Origin: a virus
Virus record (IMG/VR): IMGVR_UViG_3300014325_000011
Location: 51,126-115,125 of that record
Length of the DNA: 64,000 nucleotides
Reading direction: 5' to 3' (one strand)
The notes under the pieces are model-generated. The model made no database searches, had not been told where the DNA came from, and was given only the letters and a program-made list of their open reading frames with translations. Below, one piece after another: positions 8,401 to 17,067 of this stretch (positions within the stretch are counted from its first letter, which is position 1; each line of letters starts with the position of its first letter). A program made the position numbers and the translations under genes.

Positions 8401-9555
8401 TCAGACTGCGATCCGCTTGTACCGGTCGAGGATCATCCGTGCGGCTTTTTGGAAGACGTCCATGTCGGTGCCCACCGACTTGTCTACCGACGGCGCCCCG
8501 GTGTCCGACGACCGGCGGATGAGCACCACGGCCATCTGGCCGACCGCGGTCTTGATGTCTTCGGGCATCGCGCCGATGGAGGTACCTGCCGGGTGGGCGT
8601 AGGCCGCCGTGCCGACGAGGGGAAGGGTTGCCGGGCCGGTTGTCGGGGTCCACGAGGTGGCGACGCTGACAGCTTCTTCCGAGCCTGGGTGGTGGATGTT
8701 GAGCGTCTGGCCGGGTTGGATGCCGGTGGCGTCCTGTATGGCCAGCGTCGTGGCGGCAGCAGCCGAGGCCGCGGTGAGAATCGAGATGGGGAAGCCGGCG
8801 ATGTAGTCGTACTCAACCCACATCCGCTGGCCCGGTGGAGGTCCGCCGAACTGCAACGGTACCGTTCCACCGCCGCCCGTGAACGGGACGACGATCAGCC
8901 CATCCGCGGGCCAGTAGACGGCCGGGGTGGAGTCAGTCATCTGCCCAGGGCTGCCGTAGGCCAACCTGGACAGCGACACTGCGGGTACGGTGCCGGAGGT
9001 GTGCCGGGGCGACAGGGTGATGGTGCCGTCGCCCGCGACCCGCACCGACTGCCGCTCCGACAGCACTCGGTGCGCGCCGAGTTGCACAGCGCAGTAGTTG
9101 TCGCACCATCTGGACGCCCTCAACAAGATGTTGCCCAGCTCGGCATCGTTCGCTGCCAGCGAGCCGTTGGCGATCAGGTCGTCAACGTTGGTGCCCGTCG
9201 GCATCGCCCTGAACTCGGCGATCGTCACATAGGAGCCGGGCCAGCCGAACACCTGCCCGGAATCGGCATACGCACCCGACGGCAGGGCGGTGAACTCGCC
9301 GTCGAGGCCGCCGTTCGGTGCGGTTGCCCTGTACCAGTAGGCATACCGGCCCTCGTTCGGCGGCGTGTACACATACTCGTACGAGCCGACGCCCAACCGG
9401 GTCAGATCGACCAGGTTGGCGGTGACGGTCGACCCGTCGGGCAGCCTGATCGTCAGCGACAGCGTTTCCGGATCGACCGGCGTACCGCTGACCGGGTCGA
9501 CAAGCTGGCAGGGCAGACGAACAGCCTGCCCCGCCGCGTAGGGGGTCGTCGACAT
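8401..9555 (-). CDS. Head-tail connector (gp6-like adaptor) with N-terminal Ig-like domain
   Basis: Residues 1-90 look like an Ig-like/beta domain (TLSLTIRLPDGSTVTANLVD, GSYEYVYTPPNEGRYAYWY). Residues 105-384 carry features of head-tail adaptors: YVTIAEFRAMPTG, NILLRASRWCDNY, and a C-terminal helix with MPEDIKTAVGQMAVVLIRR and DVFQKAARMILDRYK. Adaptors bind the portal ring and provide the platform for the tail. At 384 residues it is longer than simple adaptors because of the added domain and an inserted beta segment. It follows the block of fibre-like genes. Confidence 0.75.
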   Translation of the reverse strand: MSTTPYAAGQAVRLPCQLVDPVSGTPVDPETLSLTIRLPDGSTVTANLVDLTRLGVGSYEYVYTPPNEGRYAYWYRATAPNGGLDGEFTALPSGAYADSGQVFGWPGSYVTIAEFRAMPTGTNVDDLIANGSLAANDAELGNILLRASRWCDNYCAVQLGAHRVLSERQSVRVAGDGTITLSPRHTSGTVPAVSLSRLAYGSPGQMTDSTPAVYWPADGLIVVPFTGGGGTVPLQFGGPPPGQRMWVEYDYIAGFPISILTAASAAAATTLAIQDATGIQPGQTLNIHHPGSEEAVSVATSWTPTTGPATLPLVGTAAYAHPAGTSIGAMPEDIKTAVGQMAVVLIRRSSDTGAPSVDKSVGTDMDVFQKAARMILDRYKRIAV

Positions 9556-9570
9556 GACACCCCCACAGGG

Positions 9571-12183
9571 TCAGATCGTCGGACTGCCGGTGAGGACCAC
9601 GGCGGGTTCGTCGCCGCCGGCCGGCGCTGTCGCCGCGCTTGGGGTGCCGGTGAGGATTGCTCCGCCGAGCATTCCTCCGTAGTCGCCGCCGCCGTAGCCG
9701 ACATCCCCGTAGCCGACCGCATCGCCCGGTCCGGATGGGACATCGAGGCCGGTGAGGATCGCAGTCACAATGCGGGCGAGCGCGTCGGAGTCATCGAGCA
9801 CGACCGTGTCGACGCCGCCGTTGACCGCCGCGTCGATGTGCGCTTGGTCAACTGCCCGCGAGGATTCGGAGGCGGTAACCGTGGCCGACATCGGGCCGAA
9901 CGTGTCGGCACCTGTAATCCCGTCAACACTGAACGCGGTGACGGCAAGTCCGGTCTGGTCGGCCGCAGAGCCAGCGTCTGTGCTGGCCATACCGACTGCC
10001 GGGGTCTGCTCGCCAGCAGCGGCCTGGTCAAGCCCGGCGACGTTGGCGGACAGCGATCCGACCGCCTCCGCCAGCCCACCCTGATCGGGTGTGGCTGCGG
10101 TGACGCCGATCGCGACTGCCACACCCCCGTAGGGGTCGACACCGTAGCCGGCCTCGCCGTAGCCGTCGCCGGCCATCAGCGCGGACACGGTGTCAACGTC
10201 GGCGACCTGCGCGGACAGGGCTGCGAGGGTGTCGACGGCGACATGGTTGTCACGCGAGGTCAGCGTGACCTGCGGGGCACCCTCAGCGACCGAGGCTGTA
10301 TCCGTGTCGGACAGGCCGACGAGCGCCACCTCGGCTACCGCACCGCTGTCACTGGCGGTCAGGCTGGCTGCGACTGCCGGGGTTTCGCCCGCAGTCGCCC
10401 CATCCCCCCCGGCCACCGTGGCATTCAGCGACACCACCGAGTCGGCCGCGGTGATGCTGTCCATGCCGAACACGGTGGGGGACAGAACAGTCGCATCGGC
10501 GGCGGTAGCACTGTCCGAGCTGACCAGCAGGTAGGTCAGCGCACTACTGTCCGCTGCCGTGGCCGCATCAACACCGGCAACACCGATGGTCGGTGTCGCC
10601 TCAACGAACGCCGCCGTGTCCGAACTGGCGATCGACGGGGTGAGTGTCGCGCCGTCGATGGCTGTGATGCCATCAACGGCGGCCAGCGAGATGAGGGGAA
10701 CATCGCCGCCGTAGGAGCCGCCGCCGTAGCCACCTGCGCCGTAGCCATCCCCGGACCCGGTCGCGGCGACCACATCAACATCGGCAACCGAGGCGGTCAA
10801 CGAAACCAGCACATCGGTAGCGGTGACCGTGTCGCTGTCCGATTTGACAACTGCGGTGGCCGTCGTTTCGGAGGCGGTCGCACTATCCGAACTCGTAGCC
10901 GTGCCGGTGACCGCGCCCAAGTCGACGGCCGTACTACTGTCCGAATCGGCCGGCGTGGCCGTGATGGCCGCAGCGTCGGTAGCCGTCGCCGTGTCTGTCG
11001 ACGTCGGTCCGACGGCAGGGATGCTTCCCGTGTCGGCGGCGCTGCCGGCGTCCACCGAGGTCAGCGAGGCGGCGACCTGGCCAACATCAGCCAACGTCGC
11101 GGAATCGACAGGACCAGTCAGGGAGATCGCCGGGGCGGCCTCGCCGAACGTCGCCAGGTCGACGATCGAGGTCAGGCTGATCGCCAGTGCGGCCCCGTCG
11201 GCGAGGCTGGCCGTGTCCGAACCGGTGAACGTGGCGGTGAGCGCTGTCAGGTCCGCCGCGGAGGCCGCATCCGACCCGGCCACAGACGCCGACAGGGCGG
11301 TGACATCGGCAGCCGTAGCGGTGTCCGCCGAGGACAACACGGTGGTGATGCCCGCGGTTTCAGTACCAGTCGCAGTGTCCGCCGCCGCCGGAGTGACAGC
11401 GATCGAGACGGGGCTTCCTATCCCGCCGCCGTAGCCACCCTCGCCGTACAGACCCGCTCCGTAGCCGCCGGAGCTGGCGTCCATCTGCGCCGTGTCCGAC
11501 GCGGTCACCGTCGCCGTGATGCTGGCGGTCGCTGTGGCGGTCGCACTGTCCGAGGAGAGCAGCGTGACGGTCGCCGTCTCGGTGGCAGTACCACTGTCTG
11601 TCGACGTTTTGGCAACCAGCGCCTGCACTGCGGAGGCGACGGTGAACGCCGAGAACACGACGTCGCCGGACGAGTTGTACGTGTCCAGACCGGCCTTGCT
11701 GCCGCCCGTGATCGACGAGTCCGTACCCGACCAGATCGCCGACCCGTTTAGATCAACCTCAAGGGCGGTGCCATACACCGAAAGAGTGGTCGTGCAGGGA
11801 AACGACGGCGCGGTGAACGCGACCGACGTCAACACGCTGACCGAGCCGGACACGCATTTCAGAACATACATGGTGCCGGTGTCAAAATGAAAATCGGCCG
11901 CGTAAAACGACTGGGAACTCAGCAGCGTGCCCGAGTTCGACATGCGGGCGGCGACACCAGCCGACCGGCCCGACGGTGCGGCGTTGACCGTGACCGTGAC
12001 CGCCATGTCCGCCGACGGCACCGACGTGTTGTCACACCGGGCGTAGGCCACCGCGCTGCCCAGCGTCACCGTCGCAGTGTTACTGCCAGCATTAACCCAG
12101 TTGCCGGTGATCTCCGTCCACGACTGGTCGCCGCCAAACGCCGGACTCGCCGACGGAAACGTCTCGGTGTAGTAGGTGGTCAC
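9571..12183 (-). CDS. Repetitive structural protein: lectin-like domain plus Ser/Asp/Thr/Ala repeats and Gly-Tyr boxes
   Basis: Residues 1-190 form a concanavalin/LamG-like beta domain (SWTEITGNWVNAGSNTATV, FHFDTGTMYVLKC, TLSVYGTALEVDLNGS). The remaining ~680 residues are near-periodic (about 17-18 residues) units built on SDTATAAD-type motifs. They are interrupted by four Gly-Tyr boxes such as YGAGGYGGGSYGG, spaced through the chain and again near the C-terminus. There are no Lys-rich or catalytic regions. The acidic repeats could form a long fibre or a decoration coat; some such repeats bind divalent ions, but that is inference. It lies between capsid and connector genes. No close family is recognised. 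Confidence 0.8.
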   Translation of the reverse strand: MTTYYTETFPSASPAFGGDQSWTEITGNWVNAGSNTATVTLGSAVAYARCDNTSVPSADMAVTVTVNAAPSGRSAGVAARMSNSGTLLSSQSFYAADFHFDTGTMYVLKCVSGSVSVLTSVAFTAPSFPCTTTLSVYGTALEVDLNGSAIWSGTDSSITGGSKAGLDTYNSSGDVVFSAFTVASAVQALVAKTSTDSGTATETATVTLLSSDSATATATASITATVTASDTAQMDASSGGYGAGLYGEGGYGGGIGSPVSIAVTPAAADTATGTETAGITTVLSSADTATAADVTALSASVAGSDAASAADLTALTATFTGSDTASLADGAALAISLTSIVDLATFGEAAPAISLTGPVDSATLADVGQVAASLTSVDAGSAADTGSIPAVGPTSTDTATATDAAAITATPADSDSSTAVDLGAVTGTATSSDSATASETTATAVVKSDSDTVTATDVLVSLTASVADVDVVAATGSGDGYGAGGYGGGSYGGDVPLISLAAVDGITAIDGATLTPSIASSDTAAFVEATPTIGVAGVDAATAADSSALTYLLVSSDSATAADATVLSPTVFGMDSITAADSVVSLNATVAGGDGATAGETPAVAASLTASDSGAVAEVALVGLSDTDTASVAEGAPQVTLTSRDNHVAVDTLAALSAQVADVDTVSALMAGDGYGEAGYGVDPYGGVAVAIGVTAATPDQGGLAEAVGSLSANVAGLDQAAAGEQTPAVGMASTDAGSAADQTGLAVTAFSVDGITGADTFGPMSATVTASESSRAVDQAHIDAAVNGGVDTVVLDDSDALARIVTAILTGLDVPSGPGDAVGYGDVGYGGGDYGGMLGGAILTGTPSAATAPAGGDEPAVVLTGSPTI

Positions 12184-12215
12184 CGACGCCCCCGTCCAGG
12201 CTCACCTTCCGCCGG

Positions 12216-13766
12216 TCAGATCGCCTGCCAAGAGGTCCCATCCCAGACGAACGTGATGCCGGTCGTCGCAGAGGCCGTTGTCGAAAACGACTTTCCGTTC
12301 AGCTTGAACACCGCGTTCAGGGTCACCGTCCGGCCGCCAGTGCCGTCCTGCGTGAGCAGCAACGTGAGTTTCTGGCCCACCACCAGGTAGATCCCGGTGC
12401 CCGTGTTCGTACCCGTCAGCGCCGGGGCGCCGACCGTCGTGTTCCCGGTCAGCGTCATCGCGTACGTTTCGGACAGGAACGGGTCAGGTGTCCAGCTCGA
12501 CGAGTAGGATAGGGCGTTGAACCCGCCGCCCTGCACACCCATCTGCACCTTGTTCGACCCGATCACACTTGACGCCTGAAGGGGCGGCATGTTGGTGCTG
12601 TTGTCGTTCAACTTGCCGTAGAAGATCAGCTCGACGCGGTTCCCTGTGGCACTTGACGTGATATTCAGCCCGGAGGCCTGATGGTTCAGGTTCGCCGCCC
12701 GATCCCAGGTCAGGCCGGTGACCGTACAGTTGCTGCTACCGCCCAGATCCACCCCGGCGAAGGAGCCGACCGGCGTGCCCGTGGACGTGCCGTCCGAGGT
12801 GCCATTGTGGCTGTTGCTGTCCGCCTCGATGCCGACCAGCGTCTGTCGGCCGCCGCGCACATAGAAGCCCGCGCGCGCGTTGTCCTGCGCGCAACAGCCG
12901 GTGGATTCGCCGCCGTTAAAGTTCCCGGCCGCCGAGCTGCCGCCAATGTTGTAGTAGAGGAATCCGTTGCCGAACCCGTTGGCCAGGCTGTAGGTCAGAC
13001 CGCCGGTGATGTTGCCTCCGTCCCACGAGTTCGCAGGAGCGGAAACGCTGACCGCCGTGCTCGTCCCGAAACGGTTGGTCATCAACGAGTAGCCCGAATA
13101 CCAGGCCTTGCAGTTGGACAGCATGTTGTTGCCCTGGACCAGGAACCCGTCCAGCCCGTTGCCGCCCGAATCGCAGTTGGTGTACATGGAGTCGATCGAC
13201 AGGTTGAAGCCGAAGCCGTTGCAGGTCCACACCTGGATGTTGGCGCCCTGGACGACACCGCGGCCCGTCTGCACGAAGCCGTCGCCAGTGAAGTTCTGAA
13301 TCAGAACATTGGAGACCTGGTGGCGTGCGTCCGTGTACTCGTAGGAACCCGACGGGGTCGAGTTCTGAAACACTATTCCGCAGTTCCAGTTGCTGCCGGA
13401 AACGGAACCCTTGTTGCCCTCCAAGCGCATCTTGTGAACACCACAGGCCTGCGCATCGTTGACGCCCGAGTAGTTCTGGACGTTCATGATCAGGTTTTCG
13501 AGAGTGGTCGCCGACGCCCGCAACGTCAACTGGGTGGCGAGCCCAACACCCTCCAGAGTGACCCGTTCCGGCAGGTTGATCTGGCCGGTGATGTAGTTCC
13601 CCGCCGGGAAAAACACGGTCCCCGACTGGGCGTAGATCGACACCGGAGCGACCGACGCAACCGCAGTGGCAATCGCATTCGTATCGTCGGTGCTGCCATC
13701 ACCCTTGGCGCCGAAGTCCTTGACGTTTACGTAGATCCCACGCGGAGGGTAGAAAACATCGCTCAC
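12216..13766 (-). CDS. Pectate-lyase-like tailspike / depolymerase
   Basis: The 516-residue protein starts with the Pectate_lyase_3 signature (YVNVKDFGAKGDGSTDDT, GTVFFPAGNYITGQI), followed by a right-handed beta-helix (GVHKMRLEGNKGS, NIQVWTCNGFGFN, NCDSGGNGLDGF). Residues 430-516 form a small C-terminal beta domain (VGQKLTLLLTQDGTGGRTV) of the kind used for trimerisation or glycan binding. Family members degrade or bind capsule and wall polysaccharide. The start codon lies 4 nt inside the end of the upstream fibre gene, so the two are co-translated. Catalytic residues cannot be assigned by eye. Confidence 0.85.
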   Translation of the reverse strand: MSDVFYPPRGIYVNVKDFGAKGDGSTDDTNAIATAVASVAPVSIYAQSGTVFFPAGNYITGQINLPERVTLEGVGLATQLTLRASATTLENLIMNVQNYSGVNDAQACGVHKMRLEGNKGSVSGSNWNCGIVFQNSTPSGSYEYTDARHQVSNVLIQNFTGDGFVQTGRGVVQGANIQVWTCNGFGFNLSIDSMYTNCDSGGNGLDGFLVQGNNMLSNCKAWYSGYSLMTNRFGTSTAVSVSAPANSWDGGNITGGLTYSLANGFGNGFLYYNIGGSSAAGNFNGGESTGCCAQDNARAGFYVRGGRQTLVGIEADSNSHNGTSDGTSTGTPVGSFAGVDLGGSSNCTVTGLTWDRAANLNHQASGLNITSSATGNRVELIFYGKLNDNSTNMPPLQASSVIGSNKVQMGVQGGGFNALSYSSSWTPDPFLSETYAMTLTGNTTVGAPALTGTNTGTGIYLVVGQKLTLLLTQDGTGGRTVTLNAVFKLNGKSFSTTASATTGITFVWDGTSWQAI

Positions 13767-15382
13767 AGTGCGCTCCAGGTGAGGCGACCCAGCCGCAGTG
13801 CGCGGGCAGAAGAGGCAAGAGTTCGCAGCCGCGCCGTGTAGCCCAGCGCCGCCGAGCTCGATGGCAGGTTGGTCGTGTGCGTCGCGGCCAACGTCCCGTT
13901 GACCCAGAACCGGACCTGCGACACGGCGCTGTTGATCTCAATCAGCAGCTCGTACGCACTGTCCAGCACAATCGCCGACGTCGTGGTTGTGACTGTCGCC
14001 GTCGTCCCCGAGCTGGTGACTGTCCGCCAGACCGCCGTCCCGTCAACCCCGGTGTCATATCTGAGCCATGCACCCTGCGCGGTGCTGTACGAGCCGGTCG
14101 TCGCCGGACCGGCGTTGCCCGCAATGTCGGCGGAGACGAGACCCACCGCGAGCCGCGTCGAGGTGATCGCCGAAGGGTCGGTACGGATCCGGGCGTAGAC
14201 GTAGGGCGCCCACCTGGGTTGGATCACCCCGAACGGGGAGATCAGCCCGGCGTCAACCGACGAAGCCGCTGTGGTCGTGTACCGGACCAGCGGCCCTTCC
14301 GCCTGGTCGTCGGAGGTCGGCGTGATGTTGACGGTCGCGACGGTTGGTGGCGAGACCCCGTCGAGGATCAGCGTTGTATCGCCGCCCGGTGCGGCAACAG
14401 ACGCCGTCCGCCGGGTCACAGGGGCCAGCAGCTCATCCTCATGACCGACAGACGAGCGTGCCCGAGGGCGGCCGTTGCGCACCCAGATGACCGAACCCTC
14501 GGCAGTGGTGAACGACCCTTCCGCCTGGTGCGACCCGTCCGGGTTACCGGTCGGCGGGGTCGACGAGTTGCCGAGCGCGAGCACGTCCACGCCGCCGGCG
14601 GGGTCACCGGCCGCACCCCGGATACCGCCGCCAGCGGTGATGACAGATGCCCGGGTGGTGACTGTCGGCGCGGTACCGATCGCATCGGAGGGCTGCCCCG
14701 AATACATGGTCGCTCCGCCGACCTGGCCGACGCCGAAGACCGGGGCGCCGGCATAGTCGCGGGCGAGGATCAGGTTTTTCGTCGACGATTCTCTGCCGCG
14801 TACGACCAGCCCGTCATGGGAGGCGTCGGGTAGGAGGAGATTCCAAACGCCTTCGTTGGTGGAGCCGGTGCCACCGAAGTTCCGCTGAACGGTGCCACCG
14901 GACGTGTAGCTACCAGAGCCGGTCGTCGATTGGAGAGTGAACTGGGTGGGCGCAACCTTGGTGATCGTCTTGACGCCGTTGACGCCTGTGATGCCGCCGA
15001 CGTTCGCGATCGTCACCACGTCGCCCGTGCCGTAGCCATGGGATGCGCTGGTGGTGACCGTGACCGTTGTCGTACCGGTCACGTTGGAGATCGTCAGCGG
15101 CGCGTCACCGGTTTGGATCGTCCCGTCGGCGAGCAGACCCACCCGGGCCAACAGGTCTGCGGCCTGCTTGACCGCGAGCACCACCGCGGACGTGGAAGCG
15201 GCCGTGGTCTGGGTGGCTACAGCGCCGATGTCGGAGGGGGCGATCGCGTCGCCGCCGCCTGTGAGGTGCTGGTCGGCGTGGGTGTTGACCCGGTTGACGA
15301 TGGTCGTCAGGGCCGTGTTGAGGGTGGTGTCCCAGGCTGCCTGGTCGTGCGTTGGCAGCGTGGGGTTGATAGGTCCAGTCAC
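13763..15382 (-). CDS. Fibre-like protein with LamG-like C-terminal domain
   Basis: The N-terminus (TGPINPTLPTHDQAAWD, then NRVNTHADQHLTGGGDAIAP) is homologous to that of the 17.1-19.5 kb fibre gene and probably anchors both to the same virion site. A short beta repeat (TSASHGYGTGDVVTIANVGG) follows. The C-terminal ~190 residues resemble a jelly-roll carbohydrate-binding domain (LAVGLVSADIAGNAGPATTG, QVRFWVNGTLAATHTT). Translation starts at GTG inside a stable hairpin, with the Shine-Dalgarno-like GGGGGTGAG in the opposite arm. The gene overlaps the downstream spike gene by 4 nt. Confidence 0.8.
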   Translation of the reverse strand: MTGPINPTLPTHDQAAWDTTLNTALTTIVNRVNTHADQHLTGGGDAIAPSDIGAVATQTTAASTSAVVLAVKQAADLLARVGLLADGTIQTGDAPLTISNVTGTTTVTVTTSASHGYGTGDVVTIANVGGITGVNGVKTITKVAPTQFTLQSTTGSGSYTSGGTVQRNFGGTGSTNEGVWNLLLPDASHDGLVVRGRESSTKNLILARDYAGAPVFGVGQVGGATMYSGQPSDAIGTAPTVTTRASVITAGGGIRGAAGDPAGGVDVLALGNSSTPPTGNPDGSHQAEGSFTTAEGSVIWVRNGRPRARSSVGHEDELLAPVTRRTASVAAPGGDTTLILDGVSPPTVATVNITPTSDDQAEGPLVRYTTTAASSVDAGLISPFGVIQPRWAPYVYARIRTDPSAITSTRLAVGLVSADIAGNAGPATTGSYSTAQGAWLRYDTGVDGTAVWRTVTSSGTTATVTTTTSAIVLDSAYELLIEINSAVSQVRFWVNGTLAATHTTNLPSSSAALGYTARLRTLASSARALRLGRLTWSAL

Positions 15383-15405
15383 GGGGGCTGCTCACCCCCG
15401 TGACT
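15377..15405 (-). promoter_or_regulatory. Hairpin enclosing ribosome-binding site and start codon of fibre gene
   Basis: AGTCACGGGGG (15377-15387) pairs perfectly with CCCCCGTGACT (15395-15405) across a 7-nt loop. On the coding strand one arm contains the GTG start of the gene ending at 13763 and the other the GGGGGTGAG ribosome-binding site. It may hide the start, or serve as a terminator after the gene at 15422-15730. Confidence 0.6.
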
Positions 15406-15421
15406 CGACTAGGTCATGCGG

Positions 15422-15730
15422 CTAGGAAGCTTCGGACACGTGCGCGGCGGGGACCTTGCAGATCTTCGGTGCGTGCGGGCCACGGAGCCTGTGCTGGTCG
15501 GCCGGGCCCGGGTCGCCGGTCTTCTTCCATCGGGCATAGTGCATCCCGCACCATGTTCGGCAGTGAACCGGTTGGTCGCAGCCGGGGACGGTGCAGACCG
15601 TCGGACGGCTCGGCCTCGCCGCCCGAGGTGTGCCGTACTTGCGGTGCCACGACCGGTAGTGGTTCTTGCAGCGCCCCTTGGCGTAGGAGGGGAGTTCACA
15701 TTCGTCGTTCAGGCAGATAGCCTTGGCCAC
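15422..15730 (-). CDS. Small double zinc-motif (HNH-like) protein
   Basis: The 102-residue basic protein has two copies of a Cys/His unit: C-x4-C-x7[15 protein letters not shown], then C-x3-GC-x5[19 protein letters not shown]. This Y-x-RW-x-KxGDPG motif is common in phage proteins related to HNH endonucleases, though a full catalytic HNH is not evident. It may be a DNA-binding or nuclease-derived protein. It is inserted among structural genes and has its own promoter-like region upstream with a -10-like TAGAAT and a LexA-like box, so it may be expressed separately from them. Confidence 0.75.
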   Translation of the reverse strand: MAKAICLNDECELPSYAKGRCKNHYRSWHRKYGTPRAARPSRPTVCTVPGCDQPVHCRTWCGMHYARWKKTGDPGPADQHRLRGPHAPKICKVPAAHVSEAS

Positions 15731-15768
15731 GTCGGGCCACCTCTCGTTGCGGTGTAGGTGGTGCGGCA

Positions 15769-15798
15769 GACGGCGGGGAGGTGCAACTCTCCGCCGTC
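15769..15798 (-). terminator. 12-bp hairpin in leader of zinc-motif gene
   Basis: GACGGCGGGGAG and CTCTCCGCCGTC pair (one G-U) around a 6-nt loop. It lies just after the putative -10 box on the minus strand. It could terminate transcription from the gene ending at 15879 or act as a 5' stem in the next transcript. Confidence 0.5.
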
Positions 15799-15802
15799 AC
15801 CT

Positions 15803-15854
15803 ATTCTAAAGCCCAGTGTCGCCCTAGTCTCCCACTGTTCGAACAACTGTTCCG
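15803..15854 (-). promoter_or_regulatory. Putative promoter with LexA-like box upstream of zinc-motif gene
   Basis: Minus-strand TAGAAT (15808-15803) is a good -10 hexamer. About 30 nt upstream lies TCGAAC-AACT-GTTCCG (15839-15854), which matches the actinobacterial SOS box TCGAAC-N4-GTTCGA at 10 of 12 positions. No clear -35 is visible. Confidence 0.35.
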
Positions 15855-15878
15855 TGCGGCGCTGTACACAAAGCGAAA

Positions 15879-16439
15879 CTAGGAGAGCGATATGCTAACT
15901 TGTAGCTGCCAACTCGCCGCGCTCGTTTTCGTGCCCAAGGCCACGACTTTTCTATTCAGAAGGCGCCCCCCACTGGACGCATTCGCGAGTCCCCATTCGG
16001 CCCATTGAAAATTCCCGACGCCGGTGCCGAACGTCGCCGTCCACGTCGCTGTGGCCGATCCGGAGGAGGTTCCATCGGTGTGGGACACAGTCGCAGCGGC
16101 CCGCACCTTGTTGGAGCTGGCCTGGAGATCCGTTTGAGTCGCCGCTTCAGCCGTGGAGCTATCTCCTACAGCCAAGTAGGAGTTGCTCGAATTGAAGTAG
16201 GTGAGCGTCTGCCCACTTGTGGCCGTCCCGTTTCCGATCAGGCACTCCCAGATACAGCTCGCCCCGCCGTACATCAGCAAGTTGCCCGCACCCTCAACCA
16301 CCTCGTACGGGTCGACCGACTGATCGTCACCCCACCGCTTCGTAACCGTCCACGTGCAGCGCCACCGGGCCGGTTCGTGGTCGGCCACGGCCACACCGAG
16401 CCGGGCTGTTTCGGCCACACCGGCCGCATCCTTGTGCAT
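15879..16439 (-). CDS. Virion-associated protein, function unknown
   Basis: The start is set at the ATG at 16439, because AAAGGGG lies 7 nt upstream; a further ATG at 16463 has no such site. The 186-residue product (MHKDAAGVAETARLG...) has a long beta-rich middle (YFNSSNSYLAVGDSSTAEAA, ATWTATFGTGVGNFQWAEWG). This resembles the small beta-sandwich proteins often found with fibre genes in Gram-positive phages. It is preceded by a terminator hairpin with a U-tract and so may have its own promoter. Confidence 0.75.
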   Translation of the reverse strand: MHKDAAGVAETARLGVAVADHEPARWRCTWTVTKRWGDDQSVDPYEVVEGAGNLLMYGGASCIWECLIGNGTATSGQTLTYFNSSNSYLAVGDSSTAEAATQTDLQASSNKVRAAATVSHTDGTSSGSATATWTATFGTGVGNFQWAEWGLANASSGGRLLNRKVVALGTKTSAASWQLQVSISLS

Positions 16440-16465
16440 GGGGGAGCCCCTTTCAGCGGGCATGG

Positions 16466-16489
16466 GAAAAGACCCGCATGAGGGCGGGT
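16466..16489 (-). terminator. Rho-independent terminator
   Basis: On the minus strand ACCCGC-CCTCAT-GCGGGT is followed by CTTTT. It sits between the gene ending at 16531 and the one starting at 16439. Confidence 0.75.
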
Positions 16490-16530
16490 GGGAACGTTCG
16501 GATGTGCTGCCGGTCAGGTCGGCGGAACGG

Positions 16531-16881
16531 TCATGTTCCGCTCGTCGAGTCGAGCTGGCCGAGCAGCAGCCGGATGAGCGCGGAGCATTCGCGGGTGAGC
16601 CGGCCGACCTGGGTGGCTACCTGCGCGGCAGTCGGAGTGCCGATCGCCAGGTAGGTGGCGTTGGCGTCCAGTGCGGCCGACGCCAGTGCGCGCAGGGTGG
16701 CCGCGTTGACGTCAGCCAGCGGCGGGCTGGGCCAGGTGTAGCCGCCGGCCTGCGCCGCCGCCAGGGTGAGCAGCTGGGTGCCGGCGGGCGGGGTGTAGGG
16801 GCTGGTGCCGTCCCAGGTCACCGGACCGCCCTTGATGGTGAGGTCCGCTGTGTCTACTGACACGACCACGTAGGCCGCCAT
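16531..16881 (-). CDS. Small tail-fibre-associated protein
   Basis: The start at ATG 16881 follows the stop of the 56-residue gene by 1 nt. The 116-residue product ([20 protein letters not shown]...) ends in a helical region with [20 protein letters not shown] and [17 protein letters not shown]. Proteins with this PT-x-AQV-x2-QV-x2-LTR pattern are commonly encoded next to fibre genes in Gram-positive phages. Their role is unclear; attachment or assembly of fibres is possible. The translation of the upstream extension is arginine-rich and is not believed. Confidence 0.75.
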   Translation of the reverse strand: MAAYVVVSVDTADLTIKGGPVTWDGTSPYTPPAGTQLLTLAAAQAGGYTWPSPPLADVNAATLRALASAALDANATYLAIGTPTAAQVATQVGRLTRECSALIRLLLGQLDSTSGT

Positions 16882-16882
16882 A

Positions 16883-17053
16883 TCAGCTGCTGGAGATCGC
16901 TTGGTTGAGAGCCTGGGCGAACACGTTGTCGAGGGCGTCCTCGGTCTCGTCCGGCAATTCCGACGCAGGCTTGCGCCAAAAAATGTAGGAACCCCAATAG
17001 GCCACGGCATCACCCGTGCCGGATTCGAGGAAAACCTGCAACTTGTCCGACAT
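16883..17053 (-). CDS. 56-residue protein downstream of fibre gene
   Basis: ATG at 17053 has a good ribosome-binding site (GAGGAAGCGG) and the frame ends with TGA at 16883, just before the next ATG. The product ([20 protein letters not shown], then [20 protein letters not shown]) is acidic and amphipathic. It lies between the polyglycine fibre gene and the gene at 16531-16881 and shows the tight spacing of an operon. Function unknown. Confidence 0.7.
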   Translation of the reverse strand: MSDKLQVFLESGTGDAVAYWGSYIFWRKPASELPDETEDALDNVFAQALNQAISSS

Positions 17054-17067
17054 TCCGCTTCCTCACT

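Noticed and set aside
7888-11751. A 1287-residue plus-strand open frame opposite the connector and repeat-protein genes
   Set aside because: Its Arg/Gly/Asp-rich composition and lack of motifs mark it as the antisense shadow of high-GC genes on the minus strand.
9571-12183. Possible CRISPR array because of regular repeats
   Set aside because: The repeats are codon-phase protein repeats with variable DNA sequence and no spacers; there are no cas genes apart from a phage Cas4-like nuclease.
16531-17013. Longer 160-residue version of the gene ending at 16531
   Set aside because: The extension is Arg/Thr-rich shadow over the well-supported 56-residue gene at 16883-17053.
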